A DNA stretch of 64,000 nt from Bacteroidota bacterium (GCA_017303895.1 JAFLBF010000004.1:208920-272919); one strand, 5' to 3'. Shown: positions 17,926 through 29,037, numbered from the stretch's first letter. A program made the numbers and translations. The notes: generated from the sequence alone by a model not told the origin.

Positions 17926-17976
17926 TTTGTTTTATTATTTATATCGGATTTTGCCGATAATGAACATTTTTATTTA

Positions 17977-18531
17977 TTATTTACCTGCTGATTTACCTGC
18001 TTTTCTTCTCAATACTTCACCAGCGAACTTGATACCTTTTCCTTTGTATGGTTCAGGTTTACGTAATGAACGGATCTTAGCAGCAACCATACCTAACAAT
18101 TGCTTATCAGCACTTTCCAAAATTACTTTTGGATTTTGTCCTTTATCAGCAGTTGTTGTAACTTTGATCTCAGCCGGTAATTCAAAAGTAACGTTGTGAG
18201 AGTAACCTAATGATAACTCTAACAACTGACCTTTGTTAGCGGCACGGTAACCCACACCTACTAGCTCTTGTTCTGTTTTATAACCTTCGCTAACACCTTT
18301 TACCATTCCGGCAACCAATGAACGGTATAAACCGTGCAAAGCTTTGTGACGTTTTTGTTCTGTAGCACGAGAAAGCACTAACGTACCTTCTTCATTCTTT
18401 ACAGTGATAGCTGAATCTATATTTTGAGTTAAAGTTCCTTTTGGACCTTTTACTGTGATAACATTTTTATCTGAAATGCTAACTTCTGTTCCTTTCGGAA
18501 GTGCGATTGGTAATTTACCTATTCTTGACAT
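17977..18531 (-). CDS. rplF: 50S ribosomal protein L6
   Basis: A 184-residue uL6 of two similar domains, starting MSRIGKLPIALPKGTEVSI. The second domain ends in the conserved SLRKPEPYKGKGIKFAGE. It binds near the sarcin-ricin loop and factor site. Its place between rpsH and rplR is standard. Confidence 0.98.
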   Translation of the reverse strand: MSRIGKLPIALPKGTEVSISDKNVITVKGPKGTLTQNIDSAITVKNEEGTLVLSRATEQKRHKALHGLYRSLVAGMVKGVSEGYKTEQELVGVGYRAANKGQLLELSLGYSHNVTFELPAEIKVTTTADKGQNPKVILESADKQLLGMVAAKIRSLRKPEPYKGKGIKFAGEVLRRKAGKSAGK

Positions 18532-18549
18532 GTTCTTTCCTCCTAAAGA

Positions 18550-18945
18550 TTAATAAACGTAACATAAAACTTCGCCACCAACCTTTTGAGTTTTCGCTTC
18601 TTTGTCAGTCATAACACCTTTAGAAGTAGAAAGGATGGCAATACCTAAACCATTTAATACACGTGGAATTTCACGTGAACCAGCGTATTGACGTAAACCT
18701 GGAGAAGAAATTCTCTCTAAGTTTTTGATAGCTGATTGTTTAGTTACCGGATGATACTTCAAAGCGATCTTGATCGTTCCTTGAGTATTGTTATCTTCGA
18801 ATTTGTAGTTTAAGATATATCCCTTTTCGAAAAGAATTTTTGTGATCTCTTTCTTAAGATTAGAAGCTGGGATTTCTACGATTCTGTGGTTTGCTTTAAT
18901 AGCATTTCTCACTCGTGTGAGGTAATCTGATATTGTATCTGTCAT
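18550..18945 (-). CDS. rpsH: 30S ribosomal protein S8
   Basis: A 131-residue uS8: starts MTDTISDYLTRVRNAIKAN and ends VLNGLGIAILSTSKGVMTDK then EAKTQKVGGEVLCYVY. S8 is the translational repressor of the spc operon in enterobacteria; no corresponding target structure could be established here. Confidence 0.98.
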   Translation of the reverse strand: MTDTISDYLTRVRNAIKANHRIVEIPASNLKKEITKILFEKGYILNYKFEDNNTQGTIKIALKYHPVTKQSAIKNLERISSPGLRQYAGSREIPRVLNGLGIAILSTSKGVMTDKEAKTQKVGGEVLCYVY

Positions 18946-18962
18946 TTTATTTGGTTTATATG

Positions 18963-18982
18963 TTATCCCGCACGCAGGATAA
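18963..18982 (-). repeat. Small hairpin between rpsN and rpsH
   Basis: TTATCC (18963-18968) and GGATAA (18977-18982) form a six-base-pair stem in the 78-base rpsN-rpsH spacer. It has no T tract and is not a terminator. Confidence 0.4.
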
Positions 18983-19023
18983 TTATATTAATACTCTACT
19001 TTATATAGCCTGTTGGTTTGTGC

Positions 19024-19293
19024 TTACCAACTTGCTTTTGTAACGCCCGGGATCATACCGTCTAAAGCCATTTCACGGAATGTGTTACGTGAAATACCGA
19101 ATTGACGCATATAACCTCTTGGACGGCCTGTTAATTTGCAACGATTACGTTGACGTACAGGAGATGCTGCTCTTGGAAGTTTTTGTAATCCAACGTAGTC
19201 ACCTGCTGCTTTTAAAGCCGCTCTTTTTTCAGCGTGTAAATCAGCAAGTTTCTTACGTTTAACTTCTCTTGCTTTCATTGACTCTTTTGCCAT
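19024..19293 (-). CDS. rpsN: 30S ribosomal protein S14, zinc-free form
   Basis: An 89-residue uS14. The C-terminal half [20 protein letters not shown] is typical. The length and the lack of paired CxxC motifs make this the long, zinc-independent type rather than the 61-residue zinc form. It lies between rplE and rpsH. Confidence 0.97.
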   Translation of the reverse strand: MAKESMKAREVKRKKLADLHAEKRAALKAAGDYVGLQKLPRAASPVRQRNRCKLTGRPRGYMRQFGISRNTFREMALDGMIPGVTKASW

Positions 19294-19302
19294 CTGCTTA
19301 TC

Positions 19303-19860
19303 TTATTTTTTTTGGTTTTTAAATGGTAATCCAAACTCTGCTAACAATGCTAATGCTTCTCCATCAGTTTTTGCTGAAGTTACAAAGGTAATATCCATAC
19401 CCATTATTTTGCTTACTTTATCAATATCAATTTCAGGGAAAATGATCTGTTCAGAAACACCTAATGTGTAGTTTCCATTTCCATCAAATCCTTTATCGTT
19501 GATTCCTCTGAAATCACGAATACGTGGCAAAGCTACGGAAATTAATCGATCTAAAAACTCATACATGGTATCTCCACGTAAAGTTACTCTCACTCCGATA
19601 GGAACACCTTTACGAAGTTTGAAGTTAGAGATATCTTTCTTAGAGATCGTAGAAACTGCTTTTTGACCGGTAATAGTGGTCATTTCTTTGATAGCACCTT
19701 CGATCAATTTCTTATCAGATACTGCATCACCAACACCTTGGTTAACACAGATCTTTTGCAACTTAGGTACCTCCATAGAGCTACCATAGCTATACTTTTT
19801 TTGTAAAGCAGGAATTACTTCTGCTTTATATTTGTCTTTTAAACGTGGTGAATAAGCCAT
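19303..19860 (-). CDS. rplE: 50S ribosomal protein L5
   Basis: A 185-residue uL5, a 5S rRNA-binding protein of the central protuberance. Typical segments are [39 protein letters not shown] and [17 protein letters not shown]. Its ATG overlaps the rplX stop by one base (TAATG), so the pair is likely coupled in translation. Confidence 0.98.
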   Translation of the reverse strand: MAYSPRLKDKYKAEVIPALQKKYSYGSSMEVPKLQKICVNQGVGDAVSDKKLIEGAIKEMTTITGQKAVSTISKKDISNFKLRKGVPIGVRVTLRGDTMYEFLDRLISVALPRIRDFRGINDKGFDGNGNYTLGVSEQIIFPEIDIDKVSKIMGMDITFVTSAKTDGEALALLAEFGLPFKNQKK

Positions 19861-20186
19861 TATTTAATTACCTCCCCTGACTTTTTAGAAATACGAACTA
19901 ATTTATTTGATTTCTCATCTAATTTACGACCAACGCGAGTAGTTTTACCTGTACCCGGCTCGATCAACATTAAATTAGAGATATGAATAGAAGCTTCTTG
20001 CTTAACAATTCCTCCTTGAGGGTGTTTTGCATTTGGTTTGGTGTGTTTAGATACTTCATTAACACCTTCTACAAAAGCACGGTTCTTTGCTCTGTCGATC
20101 GACAAAACTTTACCTTCCTTGCCTTTTGATTCACCAGCGATCACTTTTACTGAATCGCCTTTTTTGATATGTAATTTCTTTTGCAT
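19860..20186 (-). CDS. rplX: 50S ribosomal protein L24
   Basis: A 108-residue uL24, an assembly-initiating 23S rRNA binder. A KOW motif is visible at the N-terminus ([20 protein letters not shown]), followed by [20 protein letters not shown]. It overlaps rplE by one base. Confidence 0.98.
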   Translation of the reverse strand: MQKKLHIKKGDSVKVIAGESKGKEGKVLSIDRAKNRAFVEGVNEVSKHTKPNAKHPQGGIVKQEASIHISNLMLIEPGTGKTTRVGRKLDEKSNKLVRISKKSGEVIK

Positions 20187-20208
20187 TTTCTTTAACTATT
20201 TTCAATTG

Positions 20209-20577
20209 TTATAGTACTTCCGGAGCTAATGAAATAATCTTCATGAAGTTTTTATCTCTCAATTCACGAGCAACCGGTCCGAAAATACGGGTTCCTCTTA
20301 ATTCGTCAGCAGCATTTAATAATACCACTGCATTATCGTCAAAACGGATATATGAACCATCCGGACGGCTAATTTCTTTTTTAGTTCTTACGACTACTGC
20401 TTTAGAAACAGCACCTTTTTTCACGTTACCTGATGGTAATGCATGTTTTACGGTTACCACTACTTTGTCTCCAATAGAAGCATAACGCTTTTTGGTTCCG
20501 CCAAGTACACGGATAACCAGTACTTCTTTCGCACCGCTGTTATCTGCTACTGTTAATCTTGATTCCTGTTGTACCAT
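20209..20577 (-). CDS. rplN: 50S ribosomal protein L14
   Basis: A 122-residue uL14: starts [20 protein letters not shown] and contains [18 protein letters not shown] and [20 protein letters not shown]. Length is exactly that of the family. It lies 79 bases after rpsQ; the gap holds a hairpin. Confidence 0.98.
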   Translation of the reverse strand: MVQQESRLTVADNSGAKEVLVIRVLGGTKKRYASIGDKVVVTVKHALPSGNVKKGAVSKAVVVRTKKEISRPDGSYIRFDDNAVVLLNAADELRGTRIFGPVARELRDKNFMKIISLAPEVL

Positions 20578-20602
20578 TGTTTGTTTTTATTACTATTAAT
20601 TG

Positions 20603-20633
20603 GATTGATAAGCTACCCTAGCCTAGCGCAATC
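20603..20633 (-). repeat. Hairpin between rpsQ and rplN
   Basis: GATTG pairs with CAATC and inner GCTA pairs with TAGC around the loop CCCTAGCC. It lies in the 79-base spacer upstream of rplN and has no T tract. Confidence 0.4.
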
Positions 20634-20656
20634 TCAACACTCTTTGTTTGAAAAAA

Positions 20657-20914
20657 TTATTTTGCTCTTTCAATTACTTCAACTAGTCTCCAGCATTTGC
20701 TTTTGCTCATTGGACGAGTTTCCATAATCTTCACAGTATCACCGATATTGCAAGTGTTAGTTTCGTCATGTGCCACGAATTTAGTGGTTTTATTAACGAA
20801 CTTCCCGTATTTCGGGTGCTTCACTTTACGTTCTACTGCTACTACAATTGACTTGTCCATCTTGTTGCTTGTAACGTAGCCAACTTTTTCTTTTCTTAAA
20901 TTTCTTTCTTCCAT
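20657..20914 (-). CDS. rpsQ: 30S ribosomal protein S17
   Basis: An 85-residue uS17, OB fold. Typical segments are [38 protein letters not shown] and [20 protein letters not shown]. It lies nine bases after rpmC. Confidence 0.98.
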   Translation of the reverse strand: MEERNLRKEKVGYVTSNKMDKSIVVAVERKVKHPKYGKFVNKTTKFVAHDETNTCNIGDTVKIMETRPMSKSKCWRLVEVIERAK

Positions 20915-20923
20915 TGTATGAAA

Positions 20924-21127
20924 TTATTTTTTTGCTTCTGCTAAAACTCTTTTACGAAGTTCGGTTTGTAATCTTGCTACTGTTTTTCTGCTTGCTGTAA
21001 TTTTTGCAGGACTTTCAATAGGAGATACGGCATGGTTTAGCTTTAATTTTGCTAAAGCATTTTTTTCTTCTTTCACTCTCTCACGAAGATCGCTCGTTGA
21101 AAGTTGTTGTATATCTGCTTGTGTCAT
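20924..21127 (-). CDS. rpmC: 50S ribosomal protein L29
   Basis: A 67-residue uL29, a helical hairpin protein near the tunnel exit. It shows STSDLRERVKEEKNALAKLK and IESPAKITASRKTVARLQTE. It lies between rplP and rpsQ as usual. Confidence 0.97.
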   Translation of the reverse strand: MTQADIQQLSTSDLRERVKEEKNALAKLKLNHAVSPIESPAKITASRKTVARLQTELRKRVLAEAKK

Positions 21128-21161
21128 TTTTATCGTTTGTTACTGTTGATTAATACTATTA

Positions 21162-21587
21162 TTAAGCTTCTGCTGAATAATCTCTTCTTACAACAAATTT
21201 AGTAGTTACAGGTAATTTTTGAGCTGCTAAACGCAATGCTTCTTTCGCTACTTCCATTGGTACACCTTCTGCTTCGAACATAATACGACCTGGTTTTACT
21301 ACTGCTACCCAATATTCCGGAGCACCTTTACCTTTACCCATACGAACCTCTGCAGGTTTTTTAGTAATTGGTTTATCAGGAAATACTCTGATCCAAATTT
21401 GACCTTCACGTTTCATAAAACGTGTTACTGCAACCCTTGCAGCTTCTAGTTGGCGTGCTGTTACCCAGCAGCCTTCAGTTGCCTTTAAACCAAATGAACC
21501 GAATGAAAGTTGGTCGCCACGCTTAGCGTCACCTTTCATTTTCATTTTGTGCATCTTTCTAAACTTCGTTCTTTTAGGCTGTAACAT
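21162..21587 (-). CDS. rplP: 50S ribosomal protein L16
   Basis: A 141-residue uL16: starts [20 protein letters not shown], with [20 protein letters not shown] and [20 protein letters not shown]. It contacts A-site tRNA. It lies between rpsC and rpmC. Confidence 0.98.
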   Translation of the reverse strand: MLQPKRTKFRKMHKMKMKGDAKRGDQLSFGSFGLKATEGCWVTARQLEAARVAVTRFMKREGQIWIRVFPDKPITKKPAEVRMGKGKGAPEYWVAVVKPGRIMFEAEGVPMEVAKEALRLAAQKLPVTTKFVVRRDYSAEA

Positions 21588-21632
21588 CTTATTATATTAT
21601 TAAAACTATTCTTTAATTTCTTTAATTATCGA

Positions 21633-22379
21633 TTATTTTCCTTTTGGTTTACGTGGACCGCCTTTTGCAAATTTCGGTGCACCACCTTGAGGAGCTGCTG
21701 ATTTTTTATCTTTACCTGCAGCGCTGCTTCCTACGTTTGGAGAAAGGTCACGTTTTCCGTAAACTTCACCTTTGCAGATCCATACTTTCACACCGATACG
21801 GCCGTAAGTTGTATGTGCTTCGCCTAAAGCGTAATCAATATCAGCACGTAATGTATGTAATGGAGTACGTCCTTCTTTGTATCCTTCAACACGTGCCATT
21901 TCAGCACCCGCTAAACGACCAGAGCATTTCACTTTGATACCTTCAGCACCCATTCTCATGGTTGAAGCTACCGCCATTTTAACAGCTCTACGGAAAGAAA
22001 CACGTCCTTCAATTTGACGAGCAATGCTATCAGCAACTAAACGAGCGTCTAACTCAGGGCGTTTAATTTCAAAGATGTTGATCTGAATATCTTTTTTAGT
22101 GATCTTCTTCAACTCTTCTTTGATCTTATCAACCTCTTGTCCGCCTTTACCAATAATAATTCCCGGGCGAGATGTATTGATCGTTACAGTGATGATCTTC
22201 ACAGTACGCTCAATAACGATCTTTGAAATACTAGCTTTCGCTAAACGTGCTTTCAAATATGTTCTGATCTTATTATCTTCTACTAATTTGTCAGAAAAAT
22301 TCTTTCCGCCATACCAGTTAGAATCCCATCCTTTAATGATGCCTAAACGTAAGCCTATCGGATTTGCTTTTTGTCCCAT
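21633..22379 (-). CDS. rpsC: 30S ribosomal protein S3
   Basis: A 248-residue uS3. It starts [20 protein letters not shown], has the KH domain core [20 protein letters not shown] and the C-terminal domain with [21 protein letters not shown] ~30-residue Gly/Pro/Lys tail ([18 protein letters not shown]) ends the protein. It follows rplV by ten bases. Confidence 0.98.
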   Translation of the reverse strand: MGQKANPIGLRLGIIKGWDSNWYGGKNFSDKLVEDNKIRTYLKARLAKASISKIVIERTVKIITVTINTSRPGIIIGKGGQEVDKIKEELKKITKKDIQINIFEIKRPELDARLVADSIARQIEGRVSFRRAVKMAVASTMRMGAEGIKVKCSGRLAGAEMARVEGYKEGRTPLHTLRADIDYALGEAHTTYGRIGVKVWICKGEVYGKRDLSPNVGSSAAGKDKKSAAPQGGAPKFAKGGPRKPKGK

Positions 22380-22389
22380 TTAAAAATTA

Positions 22390-22800
22390 TTATTTAGTTG
22401 TTGTTGCTTCTTGTTTTTTATCTACTACTATCGTAACGTGGTTAGAACGTTTTCTGATACGGTTGGCACGGCCTTGTGGAGCTGTTCTCAAACGTTTCAT
22501 TTGCATTGCGCTATCAACAAATACTTCTTTAACCACAAGATTACTTCCTTCCGGACGTTCACCTGTTTTAGCTTCGTAGTTTGCAATTGCTGATGCCAAC
22601 AATTTTTCTAATCTTCCTGACGCTTCTTTAGGATTGAATTTTAATAAATTCAATGCTGTATATACTTCTTTACCTCTTATAAGGTCAGCTAGCAATCTCA
22701 TTTTACGGGGAGATGTAGGGCAATTTCTTAATACTGCAAAGTATCTAGATTTGTTTGCCTCTTTACGTGCGTCCGCTGCTTGTTGTTTTCTAACACCCAT
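22390..22800 (-). CDS. rplV: 50S ribosomal protein L22
   Basis: A 136-residue uL22 lining the exit tunnel. Typical segments are [20 protein letters not shown] and the beta-hairpin region [20 protein letters not shown]. No macrolide-resistance deletion in the hairpin is apparent. It lies between rpsS and rpsC. Confidence 0.97.
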   Translation of the reverse strand: MGVRKQQAADARKEANKSRYFAVLRNCPTSPRKMRLLADLIRGKEVYTALNLLKFNPKEASGRLEKLLASAIANYEAKTGERPEGSNLVVKEVFVDSAMQMKRLRTAPQGRANRIRKRSNHVTIVVDKKQEATTTK

Positions 22801-22824
22801 TTCTTTGTTATTTTATAATCTTAA

Positions 22825-23103
22825 TTATTTTGAACCTTTATCTTTATTTCCGGCATGACCTCTGAAAGTTCTTGTTGGAGCAAATTCTCCGAACTTATGA
22901 CCTACCATGTTTTCTGTTACATACACAGGGATGAATTTGTTACCGTTGTGTACTGCTACTGTCAAGCCAACGAAATCCGGAGAGATCATTGATCTGCGAG
23001 ACCAAGTTTTGATTACCGTTTTTTTACCTGAAGCTTGAAGATCTAATAATTTCTTTTCAAGTTTCCAGTCGATAAAAGGACCTTTTTTTAATGAACGTGC
23101 CAT
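22825..23103 (-). CDS. rpsS: 30S ribosomal protein S19
   Basis: A 92-residue uS19 of the 30S head: [40 protein letters not shown] and [20 protein letters not shown]. Length is exactly that of the family. It is separated from rplB by 60 bases containing a small GC-rich hairpin. Confidence 0.98.
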   Translation of the reverse strand: MARSLKKGPFIDWKLEKKLLDLQASGKKTVIKTWSRRSMISPDFVGLTVAVHNGNKFIPVYVTENMVGHKFGEFAPTRTFRGHAGNKDKGSK

Positions 23104-23126
23104 TTTGTTTGTTTTTTAGTTGTGAA

Positions 23127-23141
23127 TCCGCCTCAGGCGGA
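23127..23141 (-). repeat. GC-rich hairpin between rplB and rpsS
   Basis: TCCGCC-TCA-GGCGGA is a perfect six-base-pair inverted repeat, clearly more GC-rich than its surroundings. It lies 24 bases upstream of the rpsS start and is not followed by a T run. Confidence 0.5.
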
Positions 23142-23163
23142 CCATTAAACCAAGTTTATACTA

Positions 23164-23988
23164 TTATTTCTTTCTTCTTTCGATAATGTATTTGTTCGAA
23201 GCTTTTTTCGGGTAACGGGTTTTGAATCCTTTAGCCGGTAAGCCTTTACGTGAACGTGGGTGACCACCTGAAGCTCTACCTTCACCACCACCCATTGGAT
23301 GATCCACTGGATTCATCGCAACCGGACGAGTTCTTGGTCTACGACCTTGCCAACGAGTACGACCTGCTTTACCGCTGATCTCTAAGTTATGGTCAGCATT
23401 TGACACAGAACCGATAGTAGCCATACAAGTAGTTAAGATCATACGAGTTTCGCCAGAAGGCATTTTGATAACTGCATATTTTCCATCACGTGCACTTAAT
23501 TGAGCGTAAGAACCTGCACTACGAGCCATGATAGCTCCCTGACCAGGACGTAACTCAATGTTGTGAATGGTTGTACCCAATGGAATGTCAGCTAAATAAA
23601 GTGCATTTCCTACTTCAGGAGCAGCATCTTTACCAGAAACTATTTTTTGTCCAACTTGTAAACCATTTGGAGCAATGATATAACGCTTCTCACCATCAGC
23701 ATATGCTACTAAAGCAATACGTGCTGTACGGTTTGGATCGTACTCAATAGTTTTTACTGTAGCAGGAACACCAGCTTTATCGCGTTTGAAGTCGATAATA
23801 CGGTATTGTTGCTTGTGACCTCCACCGATGTAACGCATAGTCATTTTCCCGGTATTATCGCGTCCACCGGATTTTTTTACAGGTGCTAATAAACTTTTTT
23901 CAGGTTTAGAAGCTGTAATGTCAGCGTTATCACTTACTAATTTGAAACGCTGTCCGGGTGTTAAGGGTCTTAATTTTTTTAAAGCCAT
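23164..23988 (-). CDS. rplB: 50S ribosomal protein L2
   Basis: A 274-residue uL2 needed for subunit joining and peptidyl transfer. It has the RNA-binding N-terminal domain ([20 protein letters not shown]) and the C-terminal signature [20 protein letters not shown], which contains the essential histidine near the peptidyl transferase centre. Length is normal. Confidence 0.99.
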   Translation of the reverse strand: MALKKLRPLTPGQRFKLVSDNADITASKPEKSLLAPVKKSGGRDNTGKMTMRYIGGGHKQQYRIIDFKRDKAGVPATVKTIEYDPNRTARIALVAYADGEKRYIIAPNGLQVGQKIVSGKDAAPEVGNALYLADIPLGTTIHNIELRPGQGAIMARSAGSYAQLSARDGKYAVIKMPSGETRMILTTCMATIGSVSNADHNLEISGKAGRTRWQGRRPRTRPVAMNPVDHPMGGGEGRASGGHPRSRKGLPAKGFKTRYPKKASNKYIIERRKK

Positions 23989-24010
23989 TTCTTCTTCTCT
24001 TTATTTTATT

Positions 24011-24301
24011 TTAGATGCTTGCGTAAAAATCAATTGTCTCTCCTGCTTTCAAGGTAACAATAGCTTTTTTATGTTTGTTTACACGCCCGATCGCCAATCC
24101 TCTGGTGGTGTTACGGGATTTAACCTTACCAATGTAATTTTGAGTATTTACAGACTCAACAGAAACACCATAAAGTTTTTCTACAGCAGATTTGATCTCT
24201 ACTTTGTTAGCTGTTTTAGCTACCACAAATCCATAGCGATTATTTTTCTCGCCTTGGGCTGTCATTTTCTCGGTTATAACCGGTTTTACTATAATGCTCA
24301 T
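24011..24301 (-). CDS. rplW: 50S ribosomal protein L23
   Basis: A 96-residue uL23, which docks trigger factor and SRP at the tunnel exit: IVKPVITEKMTAQGEKNNRY, IKSAVEKLYGVSVESVNT and VTLKAGETIDFYASI. It lies four bases after rplD. Confidence 0.97.
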   Translation of the reverse strand: MSIIVKPVITEKMTAQGEKNNRYGFVVAKTANKVEIKSAVEKLYGVSVESVNTQNYIGKVKSRNTTRGLAIGRVNKHKKAIVTLKAGETIDFYASI

Positions 24302-24305
24302 GTTA

Positions 24306-24935
24306 TTAATTACCTAATAAGTTTTCAATTTCTTTTACCGAGCTCTCTACCAATAATAGATTTTGCGCGTTCAAAATGTCGTAAGTGTTTAAATCTGAAG
24401 CAGTTACAACCTTTGCATTGGTCAAATTTCGGGACGACAAATATACATTTTTATTTGAATCTCCCAACACCAATAGCGTTTTTTTGTCAGAAAGCTTTAA
24501 ATTATTGATCAAATCAACGTATTTCTTTGTTTTTGGAGCATCAAAAGAGAAGTCTTCCAAAATAGTGATGTTGTTATCTTTTGCTTTATAAGTTAAAGCA
24601 GAAATACGAGCTAATCTCTTTAATTTCTTATTTAATTTGAAAGAGTAATCTCTTGGACGTGGACCGAAAATACGACCACCACCTACGATAGTACCAGACT
24701 TGATACTACCAGCACGTGCTCCACCAGTACCTTTTTGTTTCTTTAGTTTTTTGGTTGACCCAGATACTTCATTTCTTTCTTTTGATTTGTGAGTACCTTG
24801 GCGCTTATTTGCTAAATGTTGTTTAACATCCAAATAAATGGCGTGGTCATTCGGCTCAATGCCAAAGATTGCATCGTTTAAGCTTACCTTCTTTGAAGTA
24901 GCTTTACCGCTTATATTTACTACTGATACTTCCAT
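24306..24935 (-). CDS. rplD: 50S ribosomal protein L4
   Basis: A 209-residue uL4. I start at the ATG at 24935 ([19 protein letters not shown]), one base after the rplC stop; the frame is open upstream but there it overlaps rplC. The exit-tunnel loop is visible as [20 protein letters not shown] and [20 protein letters not shown]. In enterobacteria L4 also represses the S10 operon; nothing in the sequence shows that here. Confidence 0.97.
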   Translation of the reverse strand: MEVSVVNISGKATSKKVSLNDAIFGIEPNDHAIYLDVKQHLANKRQGTHKSKERNEVSGSTKKLKKQKGTGGARAGSIKSGTIVGGGRIFGPRPRDYSFKLNKKLKRLARISALTYKAKDNNITILEDFSFDAPKTKKYVDLINNLKLSDKKTLLVLGDSNKNVYLSSRNLTNAKVVTASDLNTYDILNAQNLLLVESSVKEIENLLGN

Positions 24936-24936
24936 T

Positions 24937-25560
24937 TTATTTTTCAATTGTAACGTATGAACCTTTTGCTCCTGCGATTGAACCTTTAACAATTAAAAGG
25001 TTTTTATCAGCGATCACTTTTACTACTTCTAAGTTTTGAATTTTAACACGGTTTCCACCCATTCTACCAGCCATACGCATTCCTTTGAATACGCGAGATG
25101 GCCATGAAGATGCTCCTAATGATCCTGGAGCTCTTTCTCTATCGTGCTGACCGTGAGATTTGTTAGCGTGACCAACACCACTAAAGTTGTGACGTTTTAC
25201 AACACCTTGAAATCCTTTACCTTTTGAAGTACCGGCAACATCAACGAAATCACCTTCTGCGAATAACTCAACAGTTACAGTTTCGCCAAGATTCTTTTGA
25301 TCATCGAAATGTTTAAATTCTACAATTCTACGTTTAGGAGTGGTAGAGGCTTTCGCAAAGTGACCTTTCATTGCAGAAGAAGTGTGTTTTTCTTTCTTCT
25401 CATCAAAAGCTAACTGAACTGAAGCATAACCGTCTTTCTCCAAGGTTTTTACTTGCGTAACAACGCAAGGACCAGCTTCGATAACTGTGCATGGTATGTA
25501 TTTACCATTGGCACCGAAAATACTGGTCATTCCAATTTTTTTACCTATTATTCCAGACAT
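24937..25560 (-). CDS. rplC: 50S ribosomal protein L3
   Basis: A 207-residue uL3, an early assembly protein near the peptidyl transferase centre. It starts [20 protein letters not shown] and contains [19 protein letters not shown] and [20 protein letters not shown]. It is almost directly joined to rplD. Confidence 0.98.
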   Translation of the reverse strand: MSGIIGKKIGMTSIFGANGKYIPCTVIEAGPCVVTQVKTLEKDGYASVQLAFDEKKEKHTSSAMKGHFAKASTTPKRRIVEFKHFDDQKNLGETVTVELFAEGDFVDVAGTSKGKGFQGVVKRHNFSGVGHANKSHGQHDRERAPGSLGASSWPSRVFKGMRMAGRMGGNRVKIQNLEVVKVIADKNLLIVKGSIAGAKGSYVTIEK

Positions 25561-25595
25561 TTTATTTAGTTATTATTATTTACTTATTGAATTAA

Positions 25596-25904
25596 TTACG
25601 ATGCTTTGATCTCTACTTCTACTCCACTTGGCAACTCTAATTTCATTAAAGCGTCAACTGTTTTTGAAGTTGAGTTGTAGATATCTAACAATCTTTTGTA
25701 TGAACAAAGTTGAAATTGCTCACGCGCTTTCTTGTTAACGTGTGGTGAACGTAAAACAGTGTAGATCTTCTTTTGTGTTGGCAATGGAATTGGACCACTT
25801 ACAACAGCTCCTGTCATTTTCACAGTTTTAACAATTTTCTCAGCAGACTTGTCAACTAAGTTGAAGTCGTAAGATTTTAATTTGATTCTGATTTTTTGGC
25901 TCAT
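25596..25904 (-). CDS. rpsJ: 30S ribosomal protein S10
   Basis: A 102-residue uS10 and NusE homologue. Typical segments are [40 protein letters not shown] and [18 protein letters not shown]. It follows fusA by 27 bases with no tuf gene between, the usual Bacteroidota arrangement joining the str and S10 groups. Confidence 0.98.
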   Translation of the reverse strand: MSQKIRIKLKSYDFNLVDKSAEKIVKTVKMTGAVVSGPIPLPTQKKIYTVLRSPHVNKKAREQFQLCSYKRLLDIYNSTSKTVDALMKLELPSGVEVEIKAS

Positions 25905-25931
25905 AGTTTTATATAAAGAACGTTAGATATT

Positions 25932-28049
25932 TTATACTTTTTCAGCTGCTTTACCTTTTGCTTTTGCAATTACATCATCAGCAATGTTACGTGGAGTTTC
26001 TGCATAGTGAGAGAATTCCATTGTACTAGTCGCACGGCCTGAAGTGATGGTACGTAATTGAGTTACGTAACCGAACATTTCTGACAATGGAACTTTAGCT
26101 TTTACTACTTGAGCAGTACCTTTAGAGTCCATACCTTCGATCTGACCTCTACGTTTGTTCAAGTCACCTACAACGTCACCCATGTTTTGCTCCGGTGTGA
26201 TAACCTCCACTTTCATGATCGGCTCTAACAATACCGGCTTACATTTTGGTAATGCTTCACGGAATGCTGTACGAGCACAGATCTCAAATGATAATGCATC
26301 TGAATCGACATTGTGATAAGATCCATCGATCAATCTCACTTTCATAGAATCCATTGGATAACCAGCTAATACACCGTTTACCATTGCTTGACGGAATCCT
26401 TTTTCAACTGCAGGGATAAATTCACGAGGAATGTTACCACCGGTGATCTCATTAACGAATTGGAAACCATCTTTTGCGATATCCCACTCTGCATCCACTG
26501 GAGACACAACAAATTTGATATCCGCAAATTTACCGCGACCACCTGATTGTTTTTTGTAAACCTCACGGTGTTCAACAGAACCATTGATCGTTTCTTTGTA
26601 TGATACTTGAGGTGCACCTTGGTTAACCTCAACTTTAAATTCACGTTTTAAACGGTCAACAATGATCTCCAAGTGAAGCTCACCCATACCGCTAATGATC
26701 GTTTGACCACTATCTTCATCCGTTTTAACACGGAAGGTAGGATCCTCTTCAGCTAATTTGTTCAATGCTACACCTAATTTATCTAAGTCAGCTTGAGTTT
26801 TAGGCTCAATTGCCACACCGATAACCGGCTCAGGGAATTGCATTGCTTCAAGAACCATTGGATTCTTTTCATCACAAAGTGTATCACCTGTACGGATATC
26901 TTTAAATCCTACTGCTGCTCCGATATCACCTGCTTCGATAGACTCGATCGCATTTTGCTTGTTTGCATGCATTTGGAAGATACGGGAAATACGTTCTTTG
27001 TTACCGGAACGGGTATTTAACACGTAAGAACCTGCATCCAAACGACCAGAGTATGCACGGAAGAATGCTAAACGACCTACGAATGGGTCAGTAGCAATTT
27101 TAAATGCTAAAGCAACAAATGGCTCAGATGCATCCGGCTTACGAGTGATCTCTGCCCCTGTATCTGGATTTGTTCCTTTGATATTTTCTTTATCTAATGG
27201 TGATGGCATTAATTCCATTACCAAATCCAACATTGTTTGAACACCTTTGTTTTTGAAAGATGAACCACAAACCATTGGAACGATCTTGTTCGCTAAACAT
27301 GCTTGACGCAACGCTGCCAACACCTCTGCTTCAGTGATCGTTTCAGGAGCTTCAAAGAATTTCTCCATCAATTTATCATCATATTCAGAAACAGCTTCCA
27401 ATAATTTCTCTCTCCACTCCAATACATCATCCTTCATATCATCAGGAATAGGCACTTCAGTGAAAGTCATTCCTTTATCTTCTTCATTCCAAACAATACC
27501 ACGGTTGTTGATCAAATCAACTACACCTTTGAATGTTTCTTCAGCACCGATTGGTAATTGCAAAGGAATTGCATTACCACCCAAAATTTCACGCACCTGC
27601 TTCACTACGTTTAAGAAGTCAGCACCTTGACGGTCCATTTTGTTAACGAAACCGATACGGGTTACGTTATAGTTGTTAGCCAAACGCCAGTTTGTCTCTG
27701 ATTGAGGCTCAACACCATCAACAGCAGAAAATAAGAAAACTAAACCATCAAGGATACGTAATGAACGGTTCACCTCAACTGTAAAGTCAACGTGGCCCGG
27801 AGTATCGATAATGTTTAATTTGTATTTATTGTTACGGTAATTCCAGAAACATGTAGTAGCAGCAGATGTAATGGTGATACCACGCTCTTGCTCTTGTACC
27901 ATCCAGTCCATTGTTGCAGCACCATCATGTACCTCACCAATTTTGTGATTAACTCCTGTATAATAAAGGATACGCTCAGTTGTTGTTGTTTTACCAGCAT
28001 CAATATGAGCAGCGATCCCGATATTTCTTGTATATTTTAAATCTGACAT
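25932..28049 (-). CDS. fusA: Elongation factor G
   Basis: A 705-residue translocation GTPase. The G domain shows P loop [14 protein letters not shown], switch [14 protein letters not shown] and [10 protein letters not shown]. Domain II ([20 protein letters not shown]), domain III ([19 protein letters not shown]) and domains IV-V ([36 protein letters not shown]) follow. Length and domain order are those of canonical EF-G1. It is the third gene of the str group. Confidence 0.99.
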   Translation of the reverse strand: MSDLKYTRNIGIAAHIDAGKTTTTERILYYTGVNHKIGEVHDGAATMDWMVQEQERGITITSAATTCFWNYRNNKYKLNIIDTPGHVDFTVEVNRSLRILDGLVFLFSAVDGVEPQSETNWRLANNYNVTRIGFVNKMDRQGADFLNVVKQVREILGGNAIPLQLPIGAEETFKGVVDLINNRGIVWNEEDKGMTFTEVPIPDDMKDDVLEWREKLLEAVSEYDDKLMEKFFEAPETITEAEVLAALRQACLANKIVPMVCGSSFKNKGVQTMLDLVMELMPSPLDKENIKGTNPDTGAEITRKPDASEPFVALAFKIATDPFVGRLAFFRAYSGRLDAGSYVLNTRSGNKERISRIFQMHANKQNAIESIEAGDIGAAVGFKDIRTGDTLCDEKNPMVLEAMQFPEPVIGVAIEPKTQADLDKLGVALNKLAEEDPTFRVKTDEDSGQTIISGMGELHLEIIVDRLKREFKVEVNQGAPQVSYKETINGSVEHREVYKKQSGGRGKFADIKFVVSPVDAEWDIAKDGFQFVNEITGGNIPREFIPAVEKGFRQAMVNGVLAGYPMDSMKVRLIDGSYHNVDSDALSFEICARTAFREALPKCKPVLLEPIMKVEVITPEQNMGDVVGDLNKRRGQIEGMDSKGTAQVVKAKVPLSEMFGYVTQLRTITSGRATSTMEFSHYAETPRNIADDVIAKAKGKAAEKV

Positions 28050-28070
28050 TTCAGTATATGTGTATTATGA

Positions 28071-28538
28071 TTAGAATCTAAAGTGAGAGAATGCTTTATT
28101 CGCATCAGCCATTTTGTGAACATCTTCTTTCTTTTTGAAAGCAGCACCTTCTTCTTTAGAAGCTGCGATGATCTCACCGGCTAATTTTTGAGCCATTGAT
28201 TTTTCGTTACGTTTACGAGCATAAAGGATCATCCATTTGATACCCATTGATACTTTTCTCTCAGGACGGATCTCTGAAGGAATTTGAAAAGTAGCACCAC
28301 CAACTCTACGGCTACGAACCTCAACAGATGGAGTAACATTGCTTAATGCTTTTTTGAATACTTCTAAACCGTCTTGTTCAGTACGTTTTTGAACAGTATC
28401 AATTGCATCATAAAATACCTCATAAGAAGTATTCTTTTTGCCATCATACATTAAGTTGTTTACAAAACGTGTTACCAACACATCATTAAACTTTGGATCA
28501 GGTAACAAAATTCTTTTTTTAGCTCTTGACTTTCTCAT
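28071..28538 (-). CDS. rpsG: 30S ribosomal protein S7
   Basis: A 155-residue uS7, organiser of the 30S head: [39 protein letters not shown] and the C-terminal [13 protein letters not shown]. It lies between rpsL and fusA. Confidence 0.98.
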   Translation of the reverse strand: MRKSRAKKRILLPDPKFNDVLVTRFVNNLMYDGKKNTSYEVFYDAIDTVQKRTEQDGLEVFKKALSNVTPSVEVRSRRVGGATFQIPSEIRPERKVSMGIKWMILYARKRNEKSMAQKLAGEIIAASKEEGAAFKKKEDVHKMADANKAFSHFRF

Positions 28539-28565
28539 TTTAGTCTATGGAATTACTAGTTTCTA

Positions 28566-28970
28566 TTATTTTTTCTTAGCAGGTGCTGCTGGAGCTCCTT
28601 TTTTAGGTTTTTTAGTACCGTATTTAGAACGTCTTTGGTTACGACCTTCTACACCAGAAGTATCTAATGCACCACGAACGATGTGGTAACGTACACCCGG
28701 TAAATCTTTTACCCTTCCGCCACGGATCAACACAATTGAGTGTTCTTGCAAGTTGTGTCCTTCTCCCGGAATGTAAGCAGTTACCTCTTGTTTGTTTGTT
28801 AAACGAACACGGGCAACTTTACGCATTGCCGAATTTGGTTTTTTAGGAGTTGTTGTGTACACACGAGTACAAACTCCACGTTTTTGTGGACTTGATTCTA
28901 GAGCTGCTGATTTACTTTTGTTAACCGCTTTTGCTCTTCCTTTACGCACTAATTGCTGTATTGTAGGCAT
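28566..28970 (-). CDS. rpsL: 30S ribosomal protein S12
   Basis: First gene of the cluster. The 134-residue uS12 shows [60 protein letters not shown] and [16 protein letters not shown]. The lysines in TPKKPNSA and VKDLPG, where streptomycin-resistance substitutions occur, are the wild-type residues. A short Lys/Pro/Ala tail ends the protein. A clear promoter lies 68-96 bases upstream. Confidence 0.98.
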   Translation of the reverse strand: MPTIQQLVRKGRAKAVNKSKSAALESSPQKRGVCTRVYTTTPKKPNSAMRKVARVRLTNKQEVTAYIPGEGHNLQEHSIVLIRGGRVKDLPGVRYHIVRGALDTSGVEGRNQRRSKYGTKKPKKGAPAAPAKKK

Positions 28971-29037
28971 TTTCTGGTATTATTTTTTTGTCAATTTTTG
29001 TTATAAATAAAATACACCCCCGCTTTTTTGGGGAGGG

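Noticed and set aside
28566-28970. Streptomycin-resistance changes in rpsL
   Set aside because: The lysines in TPKKPNSA and VKDLPG are the sensitive-type residues.
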